Source: Paenibacillus sp. LHD-38 (GTDB lineage: Bacteria; Bacillota; Bacilli; Paenibacillales; Paenibacillaceae). From it: a stretch of 60,534 nucleotides of DNA. The DNA lies in NCBI RefSeq assembly GCF_031157315.1, contig NZ_JAVIFU010000044.1, positions 1-60,534 of the forward strand, in the 5' to 3' direction. The notes below the pieces were generated by a model. That model was not told where the DNA came from, did no database searches, and was given only the letters and a program-made list of their open reading frames with translations. Each line of letters begins with the position of its first letter. Position 1 is the first letter of the stretch. Positions 1 to 7,611 of the stretch are shown in pieces. Made by a program: the position numbers and the translations under genes.

Positions 1-84
1 CGCGATATCTATACCCACAACAAGGTGAGATGTAGATATTCTTTCAATGCGTTGATTTTGTTCGGCTGATTGCTTAAACTTCAT
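1..84 (-). CDS. IS110-family transposase, N-terminal part (cut by window edge)
   Basis: The complement reads from an ATG at 82-84 to the left edge. The 28 visible residues begin MKFKQSAEQNQRIERIS and end in HLVVGIDIA, the start of the RuvC-like DEDD catalytic domain of IS110-family transposases (the Asp of GIDIA is the first catalytic acid). These enzymes move their element with help from a short element-encoded RNA. A good ribosome binding site (AAGGAGG) lies upstream and is embedded in an inverted repeat (see 90-153). The rest of the gene lies outside the window. Identity rests on a short but characteristic N-terminus. Confidence 0.8.
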   Translation of the reverse strand, partial: MKFKQSAEQNQRIERISTSHLVVGIDIA

Positions 85-200
85 AGTAAGAGCGCCTCCT
101 TGATGGTGTTGGGTTATTAGACCTTTCGACAAACCCATCATACCGAGGCGCTCCTTTTTTGACAAAGGCCATTTCTTAGGCCCTACAGGAATGTTTAGCA
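85..200. mobile_element. Upstream end region of the IS110-family element
   Basis: This is the non-coding stretch 5' of the transposase. IS110 elements carry a non-coding end here, which in related elements can encode a guide (bridge) RNA. No flanking direct repeat or terminal inverted repeat was recognised, as is usual for this family, so the outer boundary near 160-260 is uncertain. Confidence 0.45.
90..153 (-). promoter_or_regulatory. Hairpin that masks the transposase ribosome binding site
   Basis: GAGCGCCTC (90-98) and GAGGCGCTC (145-153) are perfect 9-base arms. An inner GGGTT/AACCC pair lies between them. The transposase Shine-Dalgarno AAGGAGG falls in the arm next to the gene, so any transcript covering both arms would hide it. 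Such hairpins are known in insertion sequences to stop read-through transcripts from making transposase; that role here is inferred. Confidence 0.6.
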
Positions 201-303
201 AAATAGCACGAAGTTTACTAACGGTTTCCTTCCATGGTTACTAATGATTTACAGTTGAAGGTATCCTGTGATATTTTTGATAAAATTTTCAATGGGAGGC
301 GTC

Positions 304-1134
304 ATGAACAATATACTATCTGTTGTTCTGGATTTAGACGGAACGTTGTTGAATACCCAGCGTGAGGTTTCCCAGCGAAACCTTCACGCTGTATTGGACT
401 GTCACAAAAATGGGATTCAAATCATTATTGCTACTGCAAGACCTTCACGGTCGGTGCGAATGCTGCTGCCAGAAGCACTTCTGCAATTAGGCTGCATGAT
501 TTACTACAATGGCGCCCATACCGTAGACTCTTCATACGAAACAGAGGACCATGTGCTGATTGACCATGAAACTGTCTCTGATCTTTATGACGCCATTACC
601 GCCCAAAGTGGTGAGCCTCTAGTTTGCTTTGAAGCGCAGGACGCCATATTCTGTAATCGTTCCTTGGCTTCGAAGCATTTTGATATTCTCGGCATGCCTT
701 CAGACGCTCCGATTCCTACGGTACTGTCCAGAGAAGGAATTAACCAGCTATGTCCTTCAAAGCTGCTGTTTCCCAATGTGCAAAATATTTACACGGAGCT
801 GAAAAGCAGCTTCTCGCACCGGGTTAAGTTAATTCTAACAGATGGAAGCAGGCTGGTTCAGATTATGAATTCTTCCGTATCCAAAGCTGGTGCATTGGGA
901 CAAGTTTTGAACCGAAGAGGACTTCATCCGGATCAAGTGATGGTTTTCGGGGATGATTATAACGACCTGGAGCTGTTTGATCTTTGCGGGTATCCGGTGG
1001 CAATGGGAAACGCTATTAATGAACTGAAAATTAAAGCCGCACGAATAACGGAGACAAATGACGATGACGGCGTAGCGGCTGTACTTGAAGCGTTACTGCA
1101 ATCCCGTCGTACAGCAGGATTCTTAAGTACATAA
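304..1134 (+). CDS. Cof-type HAD-superfamily phosphatase
   Basis: This is a 276-residue cytoplasmic hydrolase, probably dephosphorylating sugar phosphates or similar small metabolites with Mg2+. The nucleophile loop DLDGTLLNT has Asp10 and Asp12. Motif II is the Thr in IATARPSR (about residue 44), a late Lys sits in SVSKAG, and motif IV is GDDYND (216-221). The long insert between motifs II and III is the C2 cap of Cof-like enzymes. I chose ATG 304 because GGGAGG at 294-299 sits just before it; an in-frame GTG at 268 has no such site. It stands alone next to the IS110 end. The family is certain; the substrate is not. Confidence 0.9.
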   Translation: MNNILSVVLDLDGTLLNTQREVSQRNLHAVLDCHKNGIQIIIATARPSRSVRMLLPEALLQLGCMIYYNGAHTVDSSYETEDHVLIDHETVSDLYDAITAQSGEPLVCFEAQDAIFCNRSLASKHFDILGMPSDAPIPTVLSREGINQLCPSKLLFPNVQNIYTELKSSFSHRVKLILTDGSRLVQIMNSSVSKAGALGQVLNRRGLHPDQVMVFGDDYNDLELFDLCGYPVAMGNAINELKIKAARITETNDDDGVAAVLEALLQSRRTAGFLST

Positions 1135-1290
1135 ATCAGATTGTTATCAAGAGCAATCTATGGAACTTCTTCCTCGTCTTCTAGATCATCCAAATACATT
1201 ACAGCCTACCCAATACTCCTTTCTTACAAGTTTTCTAACCACTTAATTAATTGCTTAAGCAACCCTCTAATATTAACTCATATTGGAAGT

Positions 1291-1310
1291 GTTCTACCCG
1301 TTAGCTTAAT
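1291..1310. repeat. Half copy of the TACCCGTTAG repeat
   Basis: Contains TACCCGTTAGCTTAAT, the core and right arm of the inverted repeats at 1352-1379 and 3420-3445, but with no matching left arm. It lies 3' of the kinase gene on the complementary strand, separated from the full copy by the hairpin at 1319-1345. Confidence 0.5.
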
Positions 1311-1318
1311 AAAGAAAT

Positions 1319-1345
1319 GGAGCAACTGCCTTAGCAAACTGCTCC
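1319..1345. terminator. Hairpin between two TACCCGTTAG copies
   Basis: GGAGCA (1319-1324) and TGCTCC (1340-1345) pair around a 15-base loop. It lies 3' of the leftward kinase gene and may serve as its terminator, although the following T-run is weak. The same layout (hairpin beside a TACCCGTTAG element) recurs near 3.4 and 4.35 kb. Confidence 0.5.
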
Positions 1346-1351
1346 TTGTTT

Positions 1352-1379
1352 GTTCAACTATAGTACCCGTTAGTTGAAC
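1352..1379. repeat. Perfect inverted repeat with spacer TAGTACCCGT
   Basis: GTTCAACTA and TAGTTGAAC are perfect 9-base arms around TAGTACCCGT. A second copy with different arms but almost the same spacer occurs at 3420-3445. On the complementary strand the core reads CTAACGGGTAC. The conserved spacer with changing but matching arms suggests a recognised structure, not a chance palindrome. Confidence 0.75.
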
Positions 1380-1441
1380 GGTCCTTCGCTGCCCTATTTG
1401 CCGTCTATCATACGTGTTAATAGAACCCTAAAGAAAAGGCG

Positions 1442-2689
1442 TCATGCAAGGGGGATAGTAATTTTAAATTCTGTGCCTTTTTGAGGTCGACTATTGATGG
1501 ATATAGTCCCCCCTAACGCACGTATTACTTGAAATGAAAAGGTAAGCCCTAGGCCTGTACCATTTGATTTAGTTGAAAAATAAATGGTACCCAGACGATT
1601 TTCCTGATCTTTATTCATGCCAATCCCGTTATCCCTAATGATAAGAATGGCATTCTTACCATCAAGTGACAAACTTAACGATACTTTTCCTTCCAAAACC
1701 TCCAAACATGCTTCTATCGCATTTTTAATGAAATTAACGATCACTTGCTTAATCTCATCCGGATCAGCCATAATCCAAACAGAGGCTTGCGGTTTTATTA
1801 ACTCAATCTGAACATTGTTCATATTTCCATACGGTATCATCACATCGATTGTGTTTTGTAGCTGATATAAAAGATCTGTTCGTACCTTCTGTTTATCATG
1901 TGGTTTGCCAATGGCAAGGTAGTTAGAAATAACATCCTCCATACGTTTAAGCTCATTAAGACTGATATTGATATACTCGTCCAATTTATTCTTAGGCAAA
2001 GTATCGTTACGAATTAATTTTAAAAAACCGCTTACCGCGGTAATTGGATTTCGCACTTCATGAGCAAGCGAAGCTGCAACATGGCCAATCGCTTCATTTT
2101 TTTCATTTTCTGTATACTTAATAAACAAATTCTTGTCGGATACTGCTTTGTCAAATAAGAAAGTTAACATCCATATTCCTATCAAGTAAAAGAGCGGAAC
2201 AAATATTAGATGGGTATACAAATTGCTTTGAACGTAGTCCGGGTCGTAGCCATAAAGAAAAAGTCCCGAATGTATTGAGAAAACAATTCCTGCTATTATC
2301 GATACCAACCATCTGCGATTTGCTCGTTTATAAAATCGGCTAAAAATGACAGACATGATAAATGTACTTGTCAATACCATTATCCCGATCCATTTACCTT
2401 CCCCACCTAAATACAAACGGTACATGACGAACTCAACTAAAAGAATAATCCCCGTCTGAAAACCACCAAAGATAATTCCAAAAAACATGATAATATGGCG
2501 AGCATCAAAAATGTATCCTGTTTTCAAATTCAGGGAAAATGTCATCGCCAAGAACAGCGATAACATACACGTAATAATGATAAAATTTTTATTATAATTT
2601 TGTGCTTTATCTCGATAGTAAACGTTAAAACTGACAAATGGCAAAAGGGCGAAGAGAAACTGCACCATGATTTCCTTGATTATGTCCAC
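1442..2689 (-). CDS. Membrane sensor histidine kinase, KinB/sporulation-kinase type
   Basis: This 415-residue kinase has about six hydrophobic helices in residues 1-180, in the style of the LytS/YhcK-type sensor domain of KinB. Next comes the dimerisation domain with the phospho-accepting His210 in the H-box HEVRNPI, then an ATP-binding domain with N-box NFIKNAIEA, G1 box DNGIGMN and G2 box GTGLGLTFS. In Bacillales such orphan kinases feed the sporulation phosphorelay (Spo0F). No response regulator gene is adjacent, which fits that idea. The TACCCGTTAG repeat cluster lies just beyond its 3' end. The kinase call is firm; the phosphorelay role is inference. Confidence 0.9.
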   Translation of the reverse strand: MDIIKEIMVQFLFALLPFVSFNVYYRDKAQNYNKNFIIITCMLSLFLAMTFSLNLKTGYIFDARHIIMFFGIIFGGFQTGIILLVEFVMYRLYLGGEGKWIGIMVLTSTFIMSVIFSRFYKRANRRWLVSIIAGIVFSIHSGLFLYGYDPDYVQSNLYTHLIFVPLFYLIGIWMLTFLFDKAVSDKNLFIKYTENEKNEAIGHVAASLAHEVRNPITAVSGFLKLIRNDTLPKNKLDEYINISLNELKRMEDVISNYLAIGKPHDKQKVRTDLLYQLQNTIDVMIPYGNMNNVQIELIKPQASVWIMADPDEIKQVIVNFIKNAIEACLEVLEGKVSLSLSLDGKNAILIIRDNGIGMNKDQENRLGTIYFSTKSNGTGLGLTFSFQVIRALGGTISINSRPQKGTEFKITIPLA

Positions 2690-3228
2690 ATTAAAATCTC
2701 TCCTGACTGTTCTCTGTTACTTCCAGAAACGCAAATAATGGGTAGTATTCAGACCACTTCTAGAAAATAAGTCCACCACTAGCTATATGTATTATAAATG
2801 TTGGAGAATTAATAGAATAGATACTCTTTAACAAAAACAGGAAATGTTCAAGGTGATTATTTGAAAAGCCTAAAAGGGTCTTGAATTGATCTCTAGGAAG
2901 AAAAAATGTTCCGAAATTGTTGTTTCCTGGTTGCAATGATCGAATCCGGCTGGTCTCTTCTGTTACATAAAACATGCTATGCAGGAATGGGGCGATAGTA
3001 GATTTCCTTTACAACGTGATGTAAAAATGCTACTTTTCGGTACAGAGAATACAGTTTCTTTTCTTATTCCAAATTAATCCTAAATAAATTCAGGCACGTG
3101 CCACGATACAAGTTATTGTTTTGGCAAGATAATATGAGGATACACAGACTGAAATGGAAAACAGAGGGGTCTTCGCAAAAGATAAAACCCGAGCGATAGC
3201 TTGTTAAGTTTAGCATTAGCTAATCAAT
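2690..3228. other. AT-rich stretch with no recognisable gene
   Basis: About 540 bases upstream of the kinase. A 71-codon open frame on the minus strand (2760-2975) has no ribosome binding site and resembles nothing I recognise, so I do not call it. The right end (from about 3180) runs into the degraded recombinase and may contain further decayed sequence of it. Confidence 0.5.
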
Positions 3229-3372
3229 GAGCGCTATATATTGGTCGATAAATTATGTGGTAAAGATTTTATCCTGCCGCGCTATCAGGCCATGTGAATG
3301 ATGATTCGCAAAGGAAAATTAGTATACATCCATGCGCTGGATCGACTCGGTTCGCGAATATTAAGGTATTAA
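3229..3372 (+). pseudogene. Degraded serine recombinase (resolvase/invertase) fragment
   Basis: Reading the plus strand from 3229 gives ERYILVDKLCGKDF, then PRYQAM, a stop codon (TGA 3295-3297), and in the same frame MMIRKGKLVYIHALDRLG. These match consecutive parts of the resolvase catalytic domain, including the conserved LDRLGR region. The catalytic Ser region near the N-terminus and the DNA-binding C-terminus are missing. It is a remnant and cannot be functional. It ends about 50 bases from the inverted repeat at 3420 and marks past mobile DNA here. Confidence 0.75.
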
Positions 3373-3379
3373 AACTGAA

Positions 3380-3406
3380 AAACCAGCCCCCTCAAAGGAC
3401 TGGTTT
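3380..3406. terminator. Hairpin 3' of the phosphotransferase pseudogene
   Basis: AAACCAG (3380-3386) and CTGGTTT (3400-3406) pair, with extra CCT/AGG pairing inside. On the minus strand it is followed by TTTTCAGTTTT, giving a plausible leftward terminator for the phosphotransferase gene. Confidence 0.6.
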
Positions 3407-3419
3407 GCAAGATCGTTTT

Positions 3420-3445
3420 TTGAGCTATCGTACCCGTTAGCTCAA
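3420..3445. repeat. Perfect inverted repeat with spacer TCGTACCCGT
   Basis: TTGAGCTA and TAGCTCAA (8-base arms) flank TCGTACCCGT. It shares the core GTACCCGTTAG with 1352-1379. The stop codon of the phosphotransferase pseudogene (TGA, 3442-3444) lies in the right arm, so the element overlaps the gene's 3' end. Confidence 0.75.
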
Positions 3446-4290
3446 CAGCCTACGGATTTCTGTAATACAGAAATACCTTCCTTTAGGAACGCCTTGTTTT
3501 TTTCAATCCCTCTATTTTTACACCAGACAACAGCACTAAAAGCATCGTAAAAATTATAAAAGGGTAGTATTGTTTCCAAATCCATTAGAGGACGAATTGT
3601 CGAATACCCCTTTTTATACGAAATTTTATTTTGAGGATTTACTTCCCAAACATATCGACTAATTTTTGTGAAATCTATTTCAGAGGATCCACCCCGTGCA
3701 CTCTCAAAATCAATAATTCCAACAACCATATTATTATTTATTAGTATATTACCTGGTCGAAAGTCCATATGAACAACACAGGGTCATCAGGATGAGGTAA
3801 TACTGAGAAGGTACTCTCAAAGTGAGTACTACATTTTTCGAAAAGTCCTCTCTCAAGGACTTCCTTACAAGGTTCTGTAAACTTTTCAAAGTTATTTTTT
3901 TATATAAAGTCTCCAATTGTTCTAATTAGAAAATTGAAACCCATCTAATACTTCAACACCATATCCCGGCGTTTTAACTTCATGCAGCGTTGCATGAAAT
4001 ACCCCAATTTGAAATGCTAGTTCATCGTCAATAGCACCTGTACACGGTATACCTTTAATCTCAGATAAAAGTAAGGCATCAGAAACTAAGTCATCCCCAC
4101 TCCAGAAGTCTAACACTTTGGGAACCGGTAATATCTGTCTCAACATTTCAAGCATACGATATTCAACGTACAGTTTATCCCTATTATAAGGGATCTTCGC
4201 ATATACAGTTTCTCCACTTGTAAGATTCAGCTTGTATACTTGTGAACTAAAAGACTCAGGAACATTATCTATACTTAAAGGCAAGGTCAA
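3442..4290 (-). pseudogene. Aminoglycoside/macrolide phosphotransferase-family kinase, frameshifted
   Basis: The N-terminal part (3922-4290) reads from a TTG and includes the ATP-binding lobe with YAKIPYNRDKL. The C-terminal part (3442-3768) carries the catalytic loop VHMDFRPGNIL (HxDxxxxN pattern) and the metal-binding IIDFESA. Between them the protein continues in another frame (NNFEKFTEPCKEVLERGLF, then LPHPDDP). At least three shifts are needed: near 3930, at the A/T run near 3894-3901, and a one-base loss near 3779. Intact members phosphorylate antibiotics or small hydroxylated metabolites. It is bracketed by the repeats at 3420 and about 4335. Decay is most likely, though sequencing error in the A/T run cannot be excluded. 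Confidence 0.85.
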
Positions 4291-4301
4291 CTGAACCTTG
4301 C
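4281..4301. repeat. Short inverted repeat at the phosphotransferase start
   Basis: GCAAGGT (4281-4287) and ACCTTGC (4295-4301) flank the TTG used as start of the phosphotransferase pseudogene. It could be a small hairpin at the transcript's 5' end. No function is assigned. Confidence 0.4.
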
Positions 4302-4334
4302 ATCAGTTAGTTGTACCTAGCTTGGCTAGGCGCG

Positions 4335-4352
4335 CCCTGCCCGTTAGCGAAT
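4335..4352. repeat. Degenerate third copy of the CCCGTTAG element
   Basis: CCCTGCCCGTTAGCGAAT matches the core and right arm of the inverted repeats at 1352 and 3420, but the left arm is not complementary. It sits between the phosphotransferase start and the 3' end of the aldo/keto reductase gene, next to the hairpin at 4364-4388. Confidence 0.45.
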
Positions 4353-4363
4353 AGAAAACAAAA

Positions 4364-4388
4364 AGAACGGCATCAATGTAGCCGTTCT
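4364..4388. terminator. Hairpin 3' of the aldo/keto reductase gene
   Basis: AGAACGGC (4364-4371) and GCCGTTCT (4381-4388) pair with a 9-base loop. On the minus strand it is followed by TTTTTGTTTT, so it is a good terminator for the reductase operon at 4512-6482. Confidence 0.75.
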
Positions 4389-4511
4389 CAAAGAAAATGT
4401 GTCACTTCTTATGAAAATCTAATTCTTAAAAGATTTAATGCCATATCCTAGTCGTTTAATAAAACGCAAGGAGTAGTCTTTTCTTTTCTTTTTCGAGTGG
4501 GCTAATGCCTG

Positions 4512-5450
4512 TTATACCTTCTGTGCAGCAAGGTCCAGCCATTCCATCTCTGCCTTGGTCAGCTTAATGAGTGAGCCTGCATCGCAGGAATGGAGCTCTT
4601 CAGCTGTTTGGGCTCCGATTAGCGCGACGGTTGGAAATGGCTGATTCAGCACATAAGCAAGCGCAATTTGGATGGCGCTGACATTTTTCTCCGCCGCCAG
4701 CTGTTTGGCACGCTCTAACCGCTCCCAGTTTCCATCGCTGTAAAATACACGGACCAAATCGGCATTGTCGCGAATCTCCGGGGAGAATCTGCCCGTAAAG
4801 AAGCCTCTTGCCTGCGAGGACCAAGAAAGCAGCGGGAACTGCTCATCTTCATGCCAAGCGCATGTTTCTTCATCCGCGGATACGCAGCCTGCCCAGAACG
4901 GCTCATTCGCTTTGGCGAGGCTCAGGTTCGGGCTGCTAAACGAGAATCCAACGAGCCCTTTATCCGCTGCATATTCATTTGCTTCCTTAATCCGCTGCCA
5001 TGTCCAGTTCGATACACCAATCGCTCTCACCTTACCAGCCTGTACATGCTCATTCAGAATATCGATGACATCGCCTGCCGGTACAGACGGATCATCCCGG
5101 TGAAGCGCATAAAGGTCGATATAATCGGTTTGCAGGCGCACAAGGCTATCCTCCAAATCCTTCCTTATCGCCTCTTTGTTCACACGCGGGCCGTTTTGAT
5201 CATGATGCACGCATTTGGTCAAAATAACCATCTGCTCTCTATTGCCCCGCTCCTGCATATAACGTCCGATTACTTCCTCGCTTTGGCCGCCGCAGTAAAT
5301 ATGGGCGGTATCGATCGAGTTACCGCCGATAGCCATAAAGGCATCCAAATTTGCTGCCGCTTTCTCGTAGGCATCATGATAAAAATAATCCGAGCCTTTC
5401 ATTAAACGTGAAACCTGCTTGGGCGAGCCCTCGATTTTTATATATTCCAT
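4512..5450 (-). CDS. Aldo/keto reductase
   Basis: A 312-residue NAD(P)H-dependent TIM-barrel oxidoreductase. The catalytic tetrad is visible: Asp47 and Tyr52 in SIDTAHIYCGG, Lys79 in ILTKC, and His117 in LYALHRDD. The late LIGAQTAEEL belongs to the cofactor-binding end. The start at 5450 follows GGAGGAAATTCATC. Only 30 bases separate it from the upstream dehydrogenase gene (5481-6482), so the two form an operon. Together with the divergent AraC regulator at 6701 this suggests conversion of a sugar or polyol. The substrate cannot be read from sequence. Confidence 0.93.
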   Translation of the reverse strand: MEYIKIEGSPKQVSRLMKGSDYFYHDAYEKAAANLDAFMAIGGNSIDTAHIYCGGQSEEVIGRYMQERGNREQMVILTKCVHHDQNGPRVNKEAIRKDLEDSLVRLQTDYIDLYALHRDDPSVPAGDVIDILNEHVQAGKVRAIGVSNWTWQRIKEANEYAADKGLVGFSFSSPNLSLAKANEPFWAGCVSADEETCAWHEDEQFPLLSWSSQARGFFTGRFSPEIRDNADLVRVFYSDGNWERLERAKQLAAEKNVSAIQIALAYVLNQPFPTVALIGAQTAEELHSCDAGSLIKLTKAEMEWLDLAAQKV

Positions 5451-5480
5451 GATGAATTTCCTCCTCGGTTATCTGATTAT

Positions 5481-6482
5481 TTATAGCGTGATTCGTGTGC
5501 GTTCGCGAGCAGAAAGCAGACATGCGTCAATGACTTTCATATTTTTCAAAGCATCCGAAGCACCAAATTGCAGCGGCTGTCCACCGGTTATGGCCCGCGC
5601 CAAATGATCGGCTTGCTCGGTATAGGTGTTCATGAAAGGCACCTCGATTTCCTTGCGCCCGTCTTTCGTGCTCACGTAAAAATTAGCGAGACCAGGCTCG
5701 TTCGACAAGTAAGCGGAAGGAACCTCGATCAGCCCTTCCGTGCCGAGCACTTCAAGCGGGTTGCGGAATGCAGCCCACATGCCGCAATCGAATGTGAGCG
5801 AAACCGAGCCTTCGAACTCCACGAGGCCTGAAGCCATCATATCGACATCGTCATGCTCCGGCGAAAATAGCGCCTGCACCGTCACGGCTTCAGGCTCCTT
5901 GCCAAGCAGCAGACGCGCGGCATTGATCGGATAACAGCCTACATCGTAAATCGAACCGCCGCCCCAATCCTTGCGATATCTGACATTTTCCTTATGACCT
6001 GCATTGTTAAAGGTAAACGCGCTGCGAATGCCGCGAACCTCTCCTATTTGTCCCTCATCAATGATCTTCTTGATCATTTCATACCGCGGATGGTATCTGT
6101 ACATAAAGGCCTCAGACAACAGTACGCCCGCTTTCGCGGCTGCCTCCGCCATTTCATCCGCTTCTTTCTCGGTCAAAGCGAGCGGCTTCTCGCATAAAAT
6201 GTGCTTTCCTGCTTCTGCTGCCCGAATCGTCCATTCCCAGTGCAAATGGTTTGGGAGCGGAATGTACACGACATCGATGGAATCATCCGCAAGCAGTGCT
6301 TCGTAGCTGCTGTAAGCGACAGGGATGTTCAAATCCTCCGCCGTCTTTTTCGCCTTCTCCCCGTCGCGGCTTGCAATGGCCGCAGCTTCATTTAAGTTTG
6401 AGAGATGAAGGCCGGGAATAACGGCTCTCTTTGCGATACCCGCGCATCCCATGATGCCCCATTTAAGCTTTTTCGTCGTCAT
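5481..6482 (-). CDS. Gfo/Idh/MocA-family oxidoreductase
   Basis: A 333-residue NAD(P)-dependent dehydrogenase of the glucose-fructose oxidoreductase/inositol dehydrogenase family. The Rossmann motif GIMGCAGIAKRAVIPGL is at the N-terminus, the conserved EKP motif is in HILCEKPLAL (about residue 95), and the C-terminal domain holds GGGSIYDVGCYPI, with Asp as part of the usual active site. I set the start at ATG 6482, preceded by GAGGTGAC; an upstream in-frame extension adds about 26 residues with no family match. It is first gene of a two-gene operon with the aldo/keto reductase and diverges from an AraC regulator. Confidence 0.93.
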   Translation of the reverse strand: MTTKKLKWGIMGCAGIAKRAVIPGLHLSNLNEAAAIASRDGEKAKKTAEDLNIPVAYSSYEALLADDSIDVVYIPLPNHLHWEWTIRAAEAGKHILCEKPLALTEKEADEMAEAAAKAGVLLSEAFMYRYHPRYEMIKKIIDEGQIGEVRGIRSAFTFNNAGHKENVRYRKDWGGGSIYDVGCYPINAARLLLGKEPEAVTVQALFSPEHDDVDMMASGLVEFEGSVSLTFDCGMWAAFRNPLEVLGTEGLIEVPSAYLSNEPGLANFYVSTKDGRKEIEVPFMNTYTEQADHLARAITGGQPLQFGASDALKNMKVIDACLLSARERTRITL

Positions 6483-6700
6483 TACTATCGTCACCTCAAT
6501 TGAAATTTTATGACTATATTGTGATTTCAAGCATAGATAACCGTCACTGCTATCGCTCATAGCAGCATAAAAATTATCGTGATGAAATAAGAATCAATCG
6601 GATATCTAACGCTTTCCCCTAGTTTAAAGTAGATTCTCAAAAAATAAAATGATATTATTTTGTTATACATTACAACAATATTGTCATCGAGGTGAACGAC

Positions 6701-7537
6701 ATGCAAAGGCAAAGCCATCTGCTTACCCTGCCAAACAATCCTTTCTTCTGCTTTCCTGAATCGGTCGGAAATTACTGGAACCATCCCGACCATTTCACGC
6801 TTCGGACGGCAGGCTCGTTAAACAACTTCAATATACATTACGTCGTTTCCGGCAAAGGCTATGTGGAATGGGATGGCAAAGTTCATACGCTCGAGGCAGG
6901 CGAGGCCGTTCTCTATTTCCCGCTGCAGAGGCAGCACTACTACAGCAGCAAGGATGATCCTTGGGATATTAGGTGGTTGCATTTCTACGGCAGCGGCTTG
7001 CAGGACTATATGATTGAACGAGGCTTTCATAAAAGCCAGCTCTGGACAATTCGCCAGCCTGCCGCATGGGTGCAGGTACATGAAGAGCTGCTCGTCGAGG
7101 CGGAAACGCATCGTATGCTGCGACCGACCAAGCTTTCAGCATTAACCTATGCGATATTGAGCGTATTCGTCGAGCAGGCCGTGCCGATTTCAGGCAGCAA
7201 GGCAAGCAGCTCCGGTAACCGCATCCTAGAGCTGCTTCCTCTCATGCAGCTGGATGCGGCACAGCCTTTCGTACTTGAGCAATGGGCCGAGCAAGCCGGC
7301 GTCAGCCCCTATTATTTTTGCAAATTGTTCCGAAACGTGATGGAAATGACACCCATGGATTTCATCACCCGCAGCCGTCTTCAGATGGCTAAACAGTGGC
7401 TTCTCGAACGGAAGGACGCCAATATCGGCCAGATTGCTGCTGATGCCGGCTATCCCAGCGTCAGCTACTTTAACAAAAGATTTATGGAGCATGAGGGCAT
7501 GACGCCTACCGTTTACCGCCAGCTCTATGGAATTTGA
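6701..7537 (+). CDS. AraC-family transcriptional regulator
   Basis: 278 residues: an N-terminal cupin-like ligand domain (around GKGYVEWDGKVHTLEAGEAV) and a C-terminal pair of helix-turn-helix motifs. The first is LEQWAEQAGVSPYYFCKLF, the second IGQIAADAGYPSVSYFNKRF, followed by the usual GMTPTVYR end. ATG 6701 is preceded by GAGGTG at 6689-6694; the longer frame would start at a GTG inside that site. It diverges from the oxidoreductase operon (5481-6482) across about 220 bases and probably activates it in response to a carbohydrate. This is inferred from position. Confidence 0.92.
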   Translation: MQRQSHLLTLPNNPFFCFPESVGNYWNHPDHFTLRTAGSLNNFNIHYVVSGKGYVEWDGKVHTLEAGEAVLYFPLQRQHYYSSKDDPWDIRWLHFYGSGLQDYMIERGFHKSQLWTIRQPAAWVQVHEELLVEAETHRMLRPTKLSALTYAILSVFVEQAVPISGSKASSSGNRILELLPLMQLDAAQPFVLEQWAEQAGVSPYYFCKLFRNVMEMTPMDFITRSRLQMAKQWLLERKDANIGQIAADAGYPSVSYFNKRFMEHEGMTPTVYRQLYGI

Positions 7538-7550
7538 ATAGCAATGCAGC

Positions 7551-7584
7551 AAAAAAAAGAAGCTGCGCTAAGATATGCAGCTTC
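7551..7584 (-). terminator. Terminator of the dehydrogenase/isomerase operon
   Basis: GAAGCTGC (7559-7566) and GCAGCTTC (7577-7584) form the stem. On the minus strand it is followed by eight Ts (7551-7558). It ends the operon at 7612-9502 and may also act on the convergent AraC gene. Confidence 0.85.
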
Positions 7585-7611
7585 TCTTCCCTATTCATGT
7601 ATATGTTCACG

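Noticed and set aside
1141..1377. 78-codon open frame on the plus strand
   Set aside because: Covers the repeat cluster and hairpin, has low complexity and no start signal.
2760..2975. 71-codon open frame on the minus strand
   Set aside because: No ribosome binding site, no recognisable motif, AT-rich surroundings.
1291..4388. Chromosomal integron array with attC sites
   Set aside because: The repeats lack the GTTRRRY/RYYYAAC boxes and no tyrosine integrase gene is visible. Kept as a finding, not as an integron.
4851..5405. 184-codon open frame on the plus strand opposite the aldo/keto reductase
   Set aside because: Antisense to a clearly conserved gene; its translation has no domain features and no ribosome site.
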